Of a stretch of 64,000 bases of DNA, positions 29,951-39,401 are shown piece after piece. Positions within the stretch are counted from its first letter, which is position 1. The number at the start of each line of letters is the position of its first letter. Position numbers and translations under genes: made by a program. Under the pieces are notes generated by a model that saw only the letters and a program-made list of their open reading frames with translations, did not search any database and was not told the origin of the DNA. Source of the DNA: Diacronema lutheri (Eukaryota; Haptophyta; Pavlovophyceae; Pavlovales; Pavlovaceae); contig JAGTXO010000028.1 of assembly GCA_019448385.1 (NCBI GenBank), positions 1-64,000 on the forward strand, written 5' to 3'.

Positions 29951-31699
29951 TCACGGCGCATTGGCAGGCGGAGTCGTGACGGGCTCGGCGCTGGGCGCAG
30001 GCCGCGGCTGCGGCGGCTCGGGCACAAGCGGCGGGAATTCGTACCGCGCGTCGCGCAAGTCTGCGAGCCACGCGGCCTGCAGCTCGACGTCGGCGAGCTC
30101 GAGCACACCGACCTCGTACAGCGCGACGGAGATCTCGAGCAGCGCGTGCACGAGCCCGTCGGGGCCCTCGCGCGCCGCGCGCTCGCTCGGCCGCCACGCG
30201 CGCAGCCAGCGGACGAGCGCGCCCGCGCGCGCGTAGAGCGGCTGTTCCGACTGCAGGTCCGCGAGGTGTGAGTGGGGGTTGCGCAGCTGCACGACCCACG
30301 GCTCGGCGAAGGCGAGGCGCTGGCCAACGAGCCAGAGCAGCCGCTGCACGACGTAGCCGCGCCAGATGTCGGACACGCGCCCGTGCACCGTGATGGGCAG
30401 AAGAAGGCCCCACAGTGCCGGCCGTGCCCACAGTGTCGCCTGCGCATTGAACGGCGCCATCGTGCCAGCGGGCAGCGCGAAGAGCGAGGAAGGGCCGAGT
30501 GGCGCGGCGCCGCGCGCAAACTGGAGCGGCAGGTGGCTCGTGAGCCGGTAGATGGCGTCCACGTCCGGGTCGTGGTCGGCGAGCGACTGCAGCACGCCGA
30601 CCACGCGCGCGCCGACCGCCGTGCCGTTCGCGCCGCCGAGCGCGTCGGCGGGCGGCCCGAGCGTCTCGCACGCGCGCAGCCGGTCGAGCGGAAAGCCGCG
30701 CGGCCACGTGAACTGCGCACGCGTTTTGCACGCGCCGCCTCGCGCGCGCGCGCGCGACACGCCGCCATCGCCGTCGTCGCCACCGCCGTGCTCCCCCCAT
30801 CGCGCGCGGAACGGCACGTACGGATTCACTATGGGCGCGCACGTCCCAAGCTCGCGCACCGTGCGCGCGCGCGGCGGTGCGCGCGGCTCGCGCGCCGCCG
30901 CGCGCTCGGATACCTCGCCCTCACCCTCCGCCCACAGCCGCGCCCACGCGGGCAGGAGCGCGCGATCGCGCAGCTCGTTGTCGTCGTCGGCATCGTACAC
31001 GAGCGTCGCGCCGCGCTCGAGCGCGTGGAGGAAGCCGAGGTTCTTGCGGCCAAAATGGTTCCATGGCAGCTTGGCGACGATGCGGTACGGCAGCCTCCGC
31101 TGCGCGTCCGCGTCCAGGTAGGTGAATCGGCGGGCATCGTTCAGCGAGAGGTTGAGCGCACGATGGTACTCTCGCTCGCTCAGCGCCTTGAGGTCGCCGA
31201 CGACGACGACGCACCAGTCGTCGAGCGCGGCGAGCTGGCGGACGAGGCGGGTGGGCGGAAAGATGGTTGTGATCACTGCCCAGTGCACGCATTCCGATTC
31301 AGCCGGCGCGCGCGCGCGCGCCGGCCGTCGCGGCGCGAGCTGTGGGAGGCCGCCGTGAAACCGACGGCGCCGTATCGGCCGCCAAAGCTCGCCCGACGTG
31401 CCCAACGAGCCGAGGTTGACGGGCGCAAGCGCGGCCGAGGCGGCAGCGCAATCAAGCGGCCCACCCGTGCATTCAAACGGCGCGCCACTCGGGCCGAGAC
31501 ACGAGCCGTCCGCCGGCCGAGCGCCGCGCGCCGCGTAGCCGAGCGCCGCCGCGCACGCGACAGCCGCCACCGCCGCAAGGATGGATGGGGAGCAGCAGCT
31601 GTTCGCCTCGCCACTCGCGCCCTTGCGCCTGCGCACGCCCGCATTGCCCACGCGAGCAACGAGCGGCGTGCCCTCGTCGACATCCTCATCCGGGCTCAT
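29951..31699 (-). CDS. STELLO-like (DUF288) glycosyltransferase-type membrane protein
   Basis: A type II membrane protein of 582 aa starting MSPDEDVDEGTPLV. One transmembrane helix lies at about residues 38-58 (SILAAVAAVACAAALGYAA), followed by a large lumenal domain. Diagnostic STELLO/DUF288 elements are VITTIFPPTRLVRQLAALDD, CVVVVGDLKALS, RKNLGFLHALERGA and LVYDADDDNEL, which resemble a GT-A fold with a DxD-like site. In plants STELLO proteins sit in the Golgi and help assemble cellulose synthase complexes; animal and algal relatives are uncharacterised. A single exon. The C-terminus is Pro-rich. The role in this organism is inferred only from family membership. Confidence 0.8.
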   Translation of the reverse strand: MSPDEDVDEGTPLVARVGNAGVRRRKGASGEANSCCSPSILAAVAAVACAAALGYAARGARPADGSCLGPSGAPFECTGGPLDCAAASAALAPVNLGSLGTSGELWRPIRRRRFHGGLPQLAPRRPARARAPAESECVHWAVITTIFPPTRLVRQLAALDDWCVVVVGDLKALSEREYHRALNLSLNDARRFTYLDADAQRRLPYRIVAKLPWNHFGRKNLGFLHALERGATLVYDADDDNELRDRALLPAWARLWAEGEGEVSERAAAREPRAPPRARTVRELGTCAPIVNPYVPFRARWGEHGGGDDGDGGVSRARARGGACKTRAQFTWPRGFPLDRLRACETLGPPADALGGANGTAVGARVVGVLQSLADHDPDVDAIYRLTSHLPLQFARGAAPLGPSSLFALPAGTMAPFNAQATLWARPALWGLLLPITVHGRVSDIWRGYVVQRLLWLVGQRLAFAEPWVVQLRNPHSHLADLQSEQPLYARAGALVRWLRAWRPSERAAREGPDGLVHALLEISVALYEVGVLELADVELQAAWLADLRDARYEFPPLVPEPPQPRPAPSAEPVTTPPANAP

Positions 31700-31982
31700 C
31701 CCGGTCAGCCCGCTCCAATCCTACGTGCGTTTCGCGCATGCCGGCCATGCCGGCCATGCCGGCTTGGGGACGCGACTCGCGAGGTGCTGCTGGAGCCGAA
31801 TGAGGTTCATCAGTGATGTCCGAGCCCGCGCGACATGCGCGCGATCCCGAGCCCCCATGGTCTGTCTTTGGCTGCTCACTCAGGCTCGCGGGGTCCATCG
31901 GGCCCGTGCTCAGCCAACTCGTGGCCGTTTGCAGACCGTCCGGCCCCGCCCTCCACCCTCCCTCCAGGCCACCAGTGCCGCA
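31700..31982. other. Intergenic stretch with three 9-bp repeats
   Basis: The gap between the STELLO-like start and the 3' end of the small minus-strand gene. It contains three tandem copies of a GCCGGCCAT-type 9-mer at about 31737-31763. Probably the promoter of the STELLO-like gene plus the 3' UTR of its neighbour. Confidence 0.5.
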
Positions 31983-32648
31983 TCACTTCAAAATGTCAAG
32001 CATCTTGCGCAGCTCCGTCCCTGCGCCCTGCTTATTCAGGTGCGCCGGCGCGGCCGCCGACGCGTTGGGCGCGTACGCCTTGGTGAGCGGGTGCCTCGCC
32101 GAAAGGCCGCCGAGCGTCGGCGGGTACTCGTTGGTGCGCGAGCGCGCCTTGTCGCGCGTGAAATACACGATGTTGTAGACCTTGTCCGCCTCCATCGGCG
32201 GCAGGAAGGCCGTCGGCTGGCTCGCCGGCGCGATCGGGCGGTACGACGAGAAGATGGCCTGCGCGCGCGCGAGAGAGAGGCGGGCGTTGGAGCGCGCGCC
32301 GCGCCGGCCCAGAAACATGTGGCGGCGCACGGCATGCGCGCGCGCAGACGTTGCAGCGCGAATGCGCGCGGCGGAGCTGCGCCGCACTCGTCAGCTACGG
32401 CCGCCGCGCAGCACGCGCGGCGCGGGCGGACACTCGCGTGCGAGCCTCACGTTGGACGGAACATGCGCCGGGTTCCAATGTGTCATGAGGCGCATGGAGC
32501 GGTGAGCCTCCTTCACGTAGGCCATGAGCTGCGCGCATGCGCGCGCAGCGGCGGCGCGGTGGCGGCGCGCGGGTGACCACCGGCGCGCTCGCCGCGCGGC
32601 GCCAGCCGCGGCACCAGGCGTGGGCCTCCCACGCACCTCGGCCAGCAT
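31983..32648 (-). CDS. Small conserved protein, probably mitochondrial, three exons
   Basis: Not firmly recognised. Exon 1 is 32648-32637 (MLAE) and exon 2 is 32528-32451 (LMAYVKEAHRSMRLMTHWNP); donor GTGCGT and acceptor CAG agree in phase. Exon 3 runs from about 32376 to the TGA at 31983-31985 and contains MFLGRRGARSNARLSLARAQ, TAFLPPMEADKVYNIVYFTR and GGLSARHPLTKAYAP, ending MLDILK. The join between exons 2 and 3 could not be fixed, as the best donor (GTGAGG at 32450) is out of phase with the available acceptors. Small size, basic character and the KVYNIVYFTRD element recall accessory mitochondrial inner-membrane proteins, but no family is claimed. Confidence 0.5.
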
Positions 32649-32731
32649 GGCAGCGAACGGGACCTTTCCAAGCGGCCCTACAAAGTCAGAGCCTGAGATG
32701 CGAGTCACTGTCGGACAGGGGCACAGGGCAC

Positions 32732-34261
32732 TTAGACGAGCGGCGTCGCGCCGCCCAGCGGCCGGCGCGGCGCAGGCTGAGGCGCGCGCGCCTGGCTCGA
32801 GTGCTCGCCGTCGCGCGCGCGCCTATGCGTCGCGGGGAGCGCGGCCAAGCCGGCGGCGCCGCACGTGCCGCGCGTCCCCGGCGGCGGCTTTTGCTGGCGC
32901 AAGCGCAGCGCTGTCGGCATGCCGTCCTGGTCGGCGGCCGCGACCTCGACGAGCCCCTTCGCGGCGGCCTCGCTCGGCGAGTACACGACGAACACGGCCG
33001 GCGCCTTGACCTTGCCGTCGGCGCGGCGGACGCGCGCGTCACGCGACCGCTCCGCGCGCTCGCCCCCGACGCCCGGCGCGCGCCGCGTCGCGGCGTTCTC
33101 GCCCTCGGCGAGCGCGCGCGGCCGCCGCGCCGCCTGCAGGCCGACGCGCCCGAGCGCGCGCGTCGCCGCGCCCACGTCCGCGACGCGTGCGCCGTCCGCG
33201 CCGAGGAGCAGGCGGGCGGAGACGACGAATGGGGGCGACGCGCCACCCGACGAGGAGCTCGCGCGCGCCGCACGCTGCTCGGGCCGCGCGGGCGGCGATG
33301 GCGGCGGCGTCAGGTCGCCCGAGTGCCACGAGGAGCGGCCCAGCCGCTCGCTGCCGCCACTCGCGGCGGGCATCGTGCAACTGCGCGTCGCGAGCGTCAA
33401 GAGGCCGCCGGGCGCCGGGCGCTGCCCACCGAGCTCTTTCAAAAATTCGGCGGGCAGCGCGCACGTGCAGCAGCGGCCGCACGCGCGCCGGCAGCATGGC
33501 GGGCGGAGGCAGTTGGCGCAGCGGCGGTCACCGCGGCGGAGCGCGCAGCCCAGGCACGCGCAGTACGTGAAGAGCAGCGACGCGCTGCCGAGCACGAGCG
33601 CGAAGACGATCACGAGCCGATGCGCTGCGATCCCGCGCGCTGTGAAGTCCGTCACGTAGGCGGCGGGCGAGCCGAGCACGACGCGCCCAACGCACGGCCC
33701 GCCATGCAGCGCGGCGCGCAGGCGGGCCGAGACGACGGGCGCGCTCGGGTCCGTGCAGTTCGCGCCCGCGAGCGCGGGGTTGACGCTGCACGCCGTCGTG
33801 TAAATACCGCCGTCGACCAGCGGCACCGGTAGCGGGTGCTTTGACTCGCGCTTGCGGCGCGCGGGCTGCGATGGCTCGGCGGACGGCGGCGCGGTGCGGT
33901 TGTAGGCGAGCGTGAAGCGCAAGGGCTGGCGCAGCGCGTGCGAGAAGTCGCCAAACACCGTGTCGAAGGCAACGAGCTCGCGCGGCGGCTCGCCGAGCAC
34001 GCGCACGCGCACCGACGCGCGGTAGACGCCGAGGCACTCGTTCTCGGCGATGCACCGCTCGCGCCGCTGAAGCGCGATCGAGGACGAGTTGACGACGCAC
34101 TGCGCCGACGACCACGACAGCACCGCGTCGTTGGGCAGGATGTACCCGAGGTAGAGCGCGAACTCGGTGAGCGCGAGGAAGCCCGTGCAGCCGAGCGCGA
34201 CGAGTGTGTACACGACGAGCGCGGGCAGGCTCGGCCGCCGCCCGCTGCACGGCCATGGCAT
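32732..34261 (-). CDS. Two-TM membrane protein with Cys-rich loop, function unknown
   Basis: 509 aa from the ATG at 34259-34261 (MPWPCSGRRPSLPALV). The frame continues upstream to a GTG at 34312, but that is not a plausible start. TM1 is at about residues 12-38 (ALVVYTLVALGCTGFLALTE). A lumenal or extracellular domain with six or more cysteines and N-glycosylation sites (VNSSS, YNRTA, ANCTD) follows, then TM2 (LVIVFALVLGSASLLFTYCA). The cytosolic side begins with a Cys cluster (CANCLRPPCCRRACGRCCTC), possibly palmitoylated or metal-binding, and then a long basic, disordered tail. The layout resembles the 57682-59037 protein, but sequence identity is not evident. Function unknown. Confidence 0.65.
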   Translation of the reverse strand: MPWPCSGRRPSLPALVVYTLVALGCTGFLALTEFALYLGYILPNDAVLSWSSAQCVVNSSSIALQRRERCIAENECLGVYRASVRVRVLGEPPRELVAFDTVFGDFSHALRQPLRFTLAYNRTAPPSAEPSQPARRKRESKHPLPVPLVDGGIYTTACSVNPALAGANCTDPSAPVVSARLRAALHGGPCVGRVVLGSPAAYVTDFTARGIAAHRLVIVFALVLGSASLLFTYCACLGCALRRGDRRCANCLRPPCCRRACGRCCTCALPAEFLKELGGQRPAPGGLLTLATRSCTMPAASGGSERLGRSSWHSGDLTPPPSPPARPEQRAARASSSSGGASPPFVVSARLLLGADGARVADVGAATRALGRVGLQAARRPRALAEGENAATRRAPGVGGERAERSRDARVRRADGKVKAPAVFVVYSPSEAAAKGLVEVAAADQDGMPTALRLRQQKPPPGTRGTCGAAGLAALPATHRRARDGEHSSQARAPQPAPRRPLGGATPLV

Positions 34262-34454
34262 GCGGAGCGGCCGTGGCGCGGCGTCGAGCGCTGCGGAGCA
34301 CGCGCCGTGCACGGGCGCTCGGCCGGCAGTGCGCGACGCGGATCGACGGGCGGCGCGTCGCCCGCCCTTTTAGAGAGGCCGTTGGCTGCTGACGGCGGCT
34401 TGTGACTTTGGAGGCCGCTTCGCGTCGGCTTCTCGCTCTCGGCCGTCCTGCAAG

Positions 34455-35449
34455 ATGCCGGTGCTCGAGGCGCTGTGGGCCACGCGCTACATCGCTGCGC
34501 TCTCGTTTGGGATGCAGTGGACCGTCTTCGCGCTGCACGCCGCGCCCTTCCAGAGCGAGCGCCTCTACGACTTGACGGGCAGCCTCACGTACACCGCGTG
34601 CTTCCTCTCGTCGCTCCTCGCCAACGCAAAGCACAACCTCGCGTACGCCGGCGAACGCCAGCAGCTCGTCACAGCGTGCCTGCTCATCTGGAGCGGCCGG
34701 CTCGGCCTCTTTCTGTACTCGCGCATCTCGCGCGACGGCGTCGACCGCCGCTTCAACCGCATGCGCACGCGCCCGCTCCTCTTCCTCGTCGCGTGGAACA
34801 TCCAGGCGCGCGCGCGCGCGCACGGCCGCCGACCAACGGCGCCGCGCGTCTGGTGCGGCCGCGCAGAGCACGGGTGCGGCGCGCGTGCCCGACGATGGCG
34901 TCCTGCGCCCTCGCGCCGCCACCGCGCCGCACGGTATGCGCCGCGGCGTTGCAGGGGCTGTGGGTGTACCTTGTCGGCCTTCCCGCATACCTGCTCAACA
35001 CGCGCTCGGCGCTGCCGCCGCCGCTCACCGTCGTCGACGCGCTCGGCCTCGCCGTCTGGGCGCTCGGCCTCTCCGTGCAGGCGGTCGCCGACTCGCAGAA
35101 GAGCGCGTTCCGCAAAATCACACAGAACCGCGACGCGTACATTGACACGGGGCTGTGGGCGATCTCGCGCCACCCAAATTACCTCGGCGAGATCACGCTG
35201 CACTCCGGCCTCGCCCTTGTCGCTGCCAACGGCCTGCCCGCCGGCGAGCGCACGCTCGCCATCGTGCCGCCGCTCTTCACGGCGATGCTCTTGCTCTTCG
35301 TCTCGGGCGTGCCCCCGCTCGAGAAGCACGCGAGCGCGAAGTGGGGCCATTTGCCCGCGTACCGCGAGTACGTGGCGCGCACGGGCATCCTCGTCCCGTA
35401 CCCGTCGTCGCTGCTCGGCGCGCGCACGCGCAAGCAGAAGGCCAAGTGA
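34455..35449 (+). CDS. DUF1295 / steroid 5-alpha-reductase-like membrane protein
   Basis: A multi-pass membrane protein of the DUF1295 group, related to 3-oxo-5-alpha-steroid 4-dehydrogenases and isoprenylcysteine methyltransferases. Exons are 34455-34805 and 34955-35449, about 281 aa. The intron begins with GC (CAG|GCGCGC) and ends GTTGCAG; joining gives VAWNIQGLWVYLVGLPAYLL in perfect phase. The C-terminal signature GLWAISRHPNYLGEITLHSG is the NAD(P)H/cofactor-binding motif of the superfamily, followed by PPLEKHASAKWGHLPAYREY. Length is normal. It ends in a lysine-rich RKQKAK, a possible ER-retrieval signal. Substrate unknown. Confidence 0.85.
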
Positions 35450-35668
35450 GTCGGCGGTCGCGTCGTCGCGAGCGGCGGCGCGCGGAGCGGGCTGTGGGCG
35501 GCATGGGGCCCTCGATTGCGTGGCGCGCGGCATGAGCGGCGGCGCTTGCCGGCGGCGCACACTGACTGGCCGCGGCCCGTGCACAGGCGCGCTGTCACCT
35601 CGAAGCCTGAGTCCGCGTTCGTGACTGTGGAAAAGTGGAAGTCGGAGCCTTTTTTTTTTGATTGCGCG

Positions 35669-37381
35669 ATGACGGTCGTCTTCGCGCTCATCGGGGCAAT
35701 CTCCCTCACGAGCGCCCGCGTGCCGCTTGTGCGGCCGACAGTAAGGCTATCGGCCCGCCCGCCGCGCGCTCTCGTCACTGCCGATGCTGCGCTTGCGCTC
35801 GAGCAGCCCTCGCAGCCGTCGGCGAGCAGGAAGTGGCGGTTGTGGCCGTGCGGCGACGACCTCGACCGCAAGATTGCAAACCTCGCGCTGCCAGCGATGC
35901 TCAACCTGGCCATCTTCCCGCTGGCCGGCGCGGTGGATGTGTACTGGGTCGGTCGTATGGGCAACGCCCAGGTCCTTGCGGGCATGGGTGCCGCCAACCA
36001 GGTGTTCTCGACGCTCTTTTGGCTCATCGCGTTCCTGCCGTCTGTTACGACACCGCGCGTCGCCGACGCGATCGGGCGGGGCGACCGCGAGCTCGCGGCG
36101 GCGCGCGTGTGCGAGGCGGTGGCGCTAGCGGTCACGCTCGGCTTTTTCGGCTTTCTCCTCGTGCAGCTCTTCCCCGCCGCGCTGCTGCGCGTCGTGACTC
36201 CACCATCCTCGTCTATTTTCGCGGCCGCGCGTCCCTACCTGCGCTATCGCGGCCTCTCCTTCGTGCCAGCGCTCGTCTCGGCGGTGGCCTTCTCGGCGTT
36301 CCGCGCGGAGATGGACGCCATCACGCCACTGCTGATCACGCTCCTCGCCAACGCCATCAATTGCATCCTCGACCCAATCCTCATCTTTAGCGCCGGGTGA
36401 GCGAAGCGCACCACGGCTGCTGCTCGGCACGCGCGGCGTCTCGCCAGATCGCGCGCGCGAAGTATAGGTCGAACCGCGCGCAACTCCCGCCTCGCCTTCC
36501 CATCCCATCCCCGCCCCCCCCCCTCTCCCCTCCCCCTCATCCCTGGGCCCGTGTGCGCGCGCGCGCGTAGGCTTGGCGTCGCCGGCGCGGGCCTCGCGAC
36601 CGCCGTCTCCGAGGTCGTGTCGTGTGCCCTCTTCGTCGCGCTACTCGTCCGGCGGCGAATCCTGCGCGCCGACTTGTTGCGAAAATCGCTCAACGCGGAG
36701 ACGGCGTCGCAGCTCTTCGCCGCGGGCGGCGCGGTACAGCTGCGTTCGCTCTCCATCCAGGCGGCGTTCCTGTACGTCGCGCGCACCGTCGCGCGCATGG
36801 ACACGTCCGGCGTCGCGGCGGCCGCGCACCAGATCACGCTGCAGTTCTGGCAGCTCGGTGGCATTGCCCTGCTCGCCATCTCGACCGCCGGGTCTGTCAT
36901 CATCCCCGCGCTGCGCGCGCAGGGCGTCGCCGAGCCCGGCGGGCGCGCGCGCGCCGACGCGGCGGCGGCGTGCGCGGCGGATCGCGTGATGCTGTGGGGT
37001 GGAGCAATGGGGTGCGCGCTCGGCTGCGCGCTGCTCGCCCTCCTCCCGTTCGCGTCCGTGCTCTCGCCTTTGCCCGAGGTGCAGCGCGCCGCGCGGCCGC
37101 TCGCGCTCTTCGCGGCGTTACTCCAGCCCCTCGTCGGGCTCGTCTTTGCTGGGGAGGGCGTGATGCAGGGGCTCAACTGCTTCGGCGCGATTGCCGCGCT
37201 GACGACAGCCGGCTCAGTCGCGATGGTCGTGGCGCTGCGGCTGCTCGCGCCGCTCGGGTTGAGCGGCGTCTGGCTCTCTTTCTTCGTCTTCAACATCGTG
37301 CGGCTGCTCGGTGTTCTGCGCCACCACTTCCGCTCGGGGCCGCTCGCCGTGTCGCGCGTCTCAAGGCGGCTGGCGGCTTGA
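35669..37381 (+). CDS. MATE-family efflux transporter, probably organellar
   Basis: An antiporter that exports organic cations or metabolites. Exons are 35669-36396 and 36571-37381; the GTGAGC donor, CGTAG acceptor and phase-2 join give LIFSAGLGVAGAGLATAVSE, a hallmark junction of MATE proteins. About 512 aa with 12 predicted helices. Characteristic stretches include LALPAMLNLAIFPLAGAVDV and AAAHQITLQFWQLGGIALLA. The N-terminal 60 residues are hydrophobic and then basic (MTVVFALIGAISLTSARVPL), resembling a signal plus transit peptide, as in plastid MATEs of the EDS5/DinF type. The intron contains a C-tract at 36514-36523 serving as polypyrimidine tract. Followed by a convergent gene across a G-tract. 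Confidence 0.88.
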
Positions 37382-37471
37382 GACGCTCCTGCGGGGATGA
37401 TGGGCCTTTCAGCTTTGGTCATCAGAAAGGGGAGCGCGCACAGCCGAGCCTGTTTATCACGGATTGGGCCA

Positions 37472-37506
37472 GGGGAGGGGGGGGGGGGGGAGGGGGGGGG
37501 GGGGGG
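37472..37506. repeat. G-tract between convergent genes
   Basis: Mostly G with two A interruptions. It lies between the MATE stop and the stop of the Ala-rich minus-strand gene. Confidence 0.95.
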
Positions 37507-37519
37507 TCCAGCAGCGGCG

Positions 37520-39043
37520 TCACTCGAGATCGGCAATTTCGTCAATCGGCGTCGTGAACTCGGCCGAGTCAGAGAGGAGCGGCTCGAGCACCGCCGCCTC
37601 GCGCAGCCGCCCCTCGACAAACGCGCGCTTCACCTCGGCAGCACCGCGCTCGGCCGCCGCCGCCGCGTCGTCCGCCAGCCGCGCGGCGCGCGCACGCGCG
37701 AGCTCGGCAAGAGACGCACCCTCGCGCACGAGCTCGGCGCGCGCCTCGCCAAGCCTCGGCTCGACCGTCTGCACGTAGACGTCAGTGGCGCGCTCGGCGG
37801 CGGTCGCGCCCGCCCAGCCCACCGCGCGTGCCGTCGCGTCCGCGGCCGAGCGCAGCGCCGGCTCGGCCGTCGTCCACGCGTCCGCCGCGCCCCGCTCGGC
37901 GCCGTCAACAAGAGCGTCGCCGGCGAGCTTGCGCGCCTGCTCGTCAGCGGTCCGCTGGAGTGTGGCGGTGGCTATGGCGGCGTTGCGCGCAGCGGCGTCG
38001 CGCGCCTCGGCCGCCACGCGCGCGCTCGTGGCCGCCGCCTCAGCCGCCGCGCTCGCGGCCGCCGCGCGCGCGCGCTCGGCGGCGGCCTGGCCAATCTCCG
38101 AGAGCGCGGTGCCCGCCTGAGCGGCGGTGGCCTTTGCCTCGCTCTCAATGGACGGGGCGACGTCCGTGCGGAGGAAGAGCCACAGCTCGCCGAACGCGCC
38201 CTCGAGCGTCGCGCCCAGCTCGCGCACCGCGCGCACCACGTACGGCGAGAGGATTTTCTGAGTCCTTGCGAGCACGCGCAGCGCGCCGACCGCAAAGCGC
38301 GTGACTGCCTTGAGCGCGGCGCGCAGCGCGGACGTGAGCGGCGGGCCGAGCGGCGCGAGGGCGGTGCGCGCGGCCTGCACCTGCGGGGCGGCGAGCACCT
38401 CGTCGCGCGCGCGCGCCACCGCCGTCGCCGCGCGCGCGGCGGCCTCGCCGGTGTAGTCGTCTAGCGGTCGGCTGAGGAAGTCGTTGAGCTTTCCACTGTC
38501 GCTCAGAAGCGCGAGGCGCTGCGCGTCGAGCGTGAGGAGACGCGCCTTGGTGAGCGAGATGACGCCCTCGCGCGCGCGCAGTCCGCGCTGCACGAGCGAT
38601 CCCGCCTCAGCGCTCGCCGCGTCAAACGACTGCGAGACGGCCGCGGGCAGCGAGCGAACGGCGGAGGCGCCCGGTGATGAACCGAGCGCTTCGAGCTCGG
38701 CGGAGAGCTGCGATCGAACGGGCGCGGTGATCGGCGAGTCGGTCAAAAGCGCGGGCGACGCGATCAGCGCCGCGGCGAGCAACGCCACCGATAGAGCGGT
38801 CGCGCCCAGCGCGAGGCCGTTGCTCTCGCCGCCGCCGCCACCGTCGCCGCCGCTGCCGCCGCTGCCGCGGCCGCCGCCGCGACTGCCGCCGCCGCCGCTT
38901 GGCGGTGCGGCTGCGCGCCGCGATGCGGCAGTCGGACGAAGCGCGGGCTTAGCCGCCGAGCTCGCGCGAGGCGGCGCGTCCGTCGCCAGCAACAAGGCAC
39001 GAGCGCCTGCCGGTGCCCTTCGGCCCGACGCGGCGTGCACCAT
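37520..39043 (-). CDS. Ala-rich helical protein, probably plastid-targeted, function unknown
   Basis: 507 aa from the ATG at 39041-39043 (MVHAASGRRAPAG). The first 80 residues are Ala/Arg/Ser-rich, like a transit peptide. A Gly-rich linker and one membrane segment (ALGATALSVALLAAALIASP) follow. The rest is long Ala/Glu/Arg amphipathic helix, probably coiled coil (for example AAERARAAAASAAAEAAATS). It ends with a short acidic tail, IDEIADLE. The composition resembles LEA/apolipoprotein-like or plastoglobule-associated helical proteins, but no family signature was recognised. A single exon. Divergent from the alcohol dehydrogenase gene across a region with a long inverted repeat. Confidence 0.6.
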   Translation of the reverse strand: MVHAASGRRAPAGARALLLATDAPPRASSAAKPALRPTAASRRAAAPPSGGGGSRGGGRGSGGSGGDGGGGGESNGLALGATALSVALLAAALIASPALLTDSPITAPVRSQLSAELEALGSSPGASAVRSLPAAVSQSFDAASAEAGSLVQRGLRAREGVISLTKARLLTLDAQRLALLSDSGKLNDFLSRPLDDYTGEAAARAATAVARARDEVLAAPQVQAARTALAPLGPPLTSALRAALKAVTRFAVGALRVLARTQKILSPYVVRAVRELGATLEGAFGELWLFLRTDVAPSIESEAKATAAQAGTALSEIGQAAAERARAAAASAAAEAAATSARVAAEARDAAARNAAIATATLQRTADEQARKLAGDALVDGAERGAADAWTTAEPALRSAADATARAVGWAGATAAERATDVYVQTVEPRLGEARAELVREGASLAELARARAARLADDAAAAAERGAAEVKRAFVEGRLREAAVLEPLLSDSAEFTTPIDEIADLE

Positions 39044-39154
39044 TGCGGCCCGAGGTTTGAAATTAGGACGCCAAAAGCCCAAAACGGCAAACGCCCAAAA
39101 CCCGCCCGAAAGGAACTCTCTCTCCAAAGGTATGCCACCTGTGGGCGAGCGCAC

Positions 39155-39310
39155 CGCGCGCGCGTCGTCAACCACCACGCACCGATGGCGCGGCGCGTCG
39201 CGCACGCGCGCGTCGCATCCATGCTGTCGAGAGCGCGCGTGCGACGCGCGCGCGACGCGCGCGCCGCGAGCGCCACCTGATCGGTGCGTGGTGGTTGACG
39301 GCGCGCGCGC
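39155..39310. repeat. Long inverted repeat (hairpin/cruciform) between divergent genes
   Basis: The 20-bp arm GTCAACCACCACGCACCGAT (39167-39186) is present as an exact reverse complement at 39280-39299. The stem continues outward through (GC)n on both sides and inward through imperfect CGCGTCGC-type pairs, so nearly the whole 155 bp can fold on itself. It lies in the 358-bp gap between the Ala-rich protein gene and the alcohol dehydrogenase gene. Confidence 0.85.
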
Positions 39311-39401
39311 GCGCCCGCACGCACCTTATCCGCCGGCGCGCGTGCCCGGCGACTTTCATCAGCCATCGTATCTCCAACACGTCGTCCTGCCCGCCAAGCT
39401 G

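Noticed and set aside
28530-30842. A 770-residue minus-strand frame across PEX5
   Set aside because: No motif; shadow of the PEX5 TPR region and of the STELLO-like gene in another frame.
30272-31816. A 514-residue plus-strand frame over the STELLO-like gene
   Set aside because: Arg-rich shadow of a well-supported minus-strand gene.
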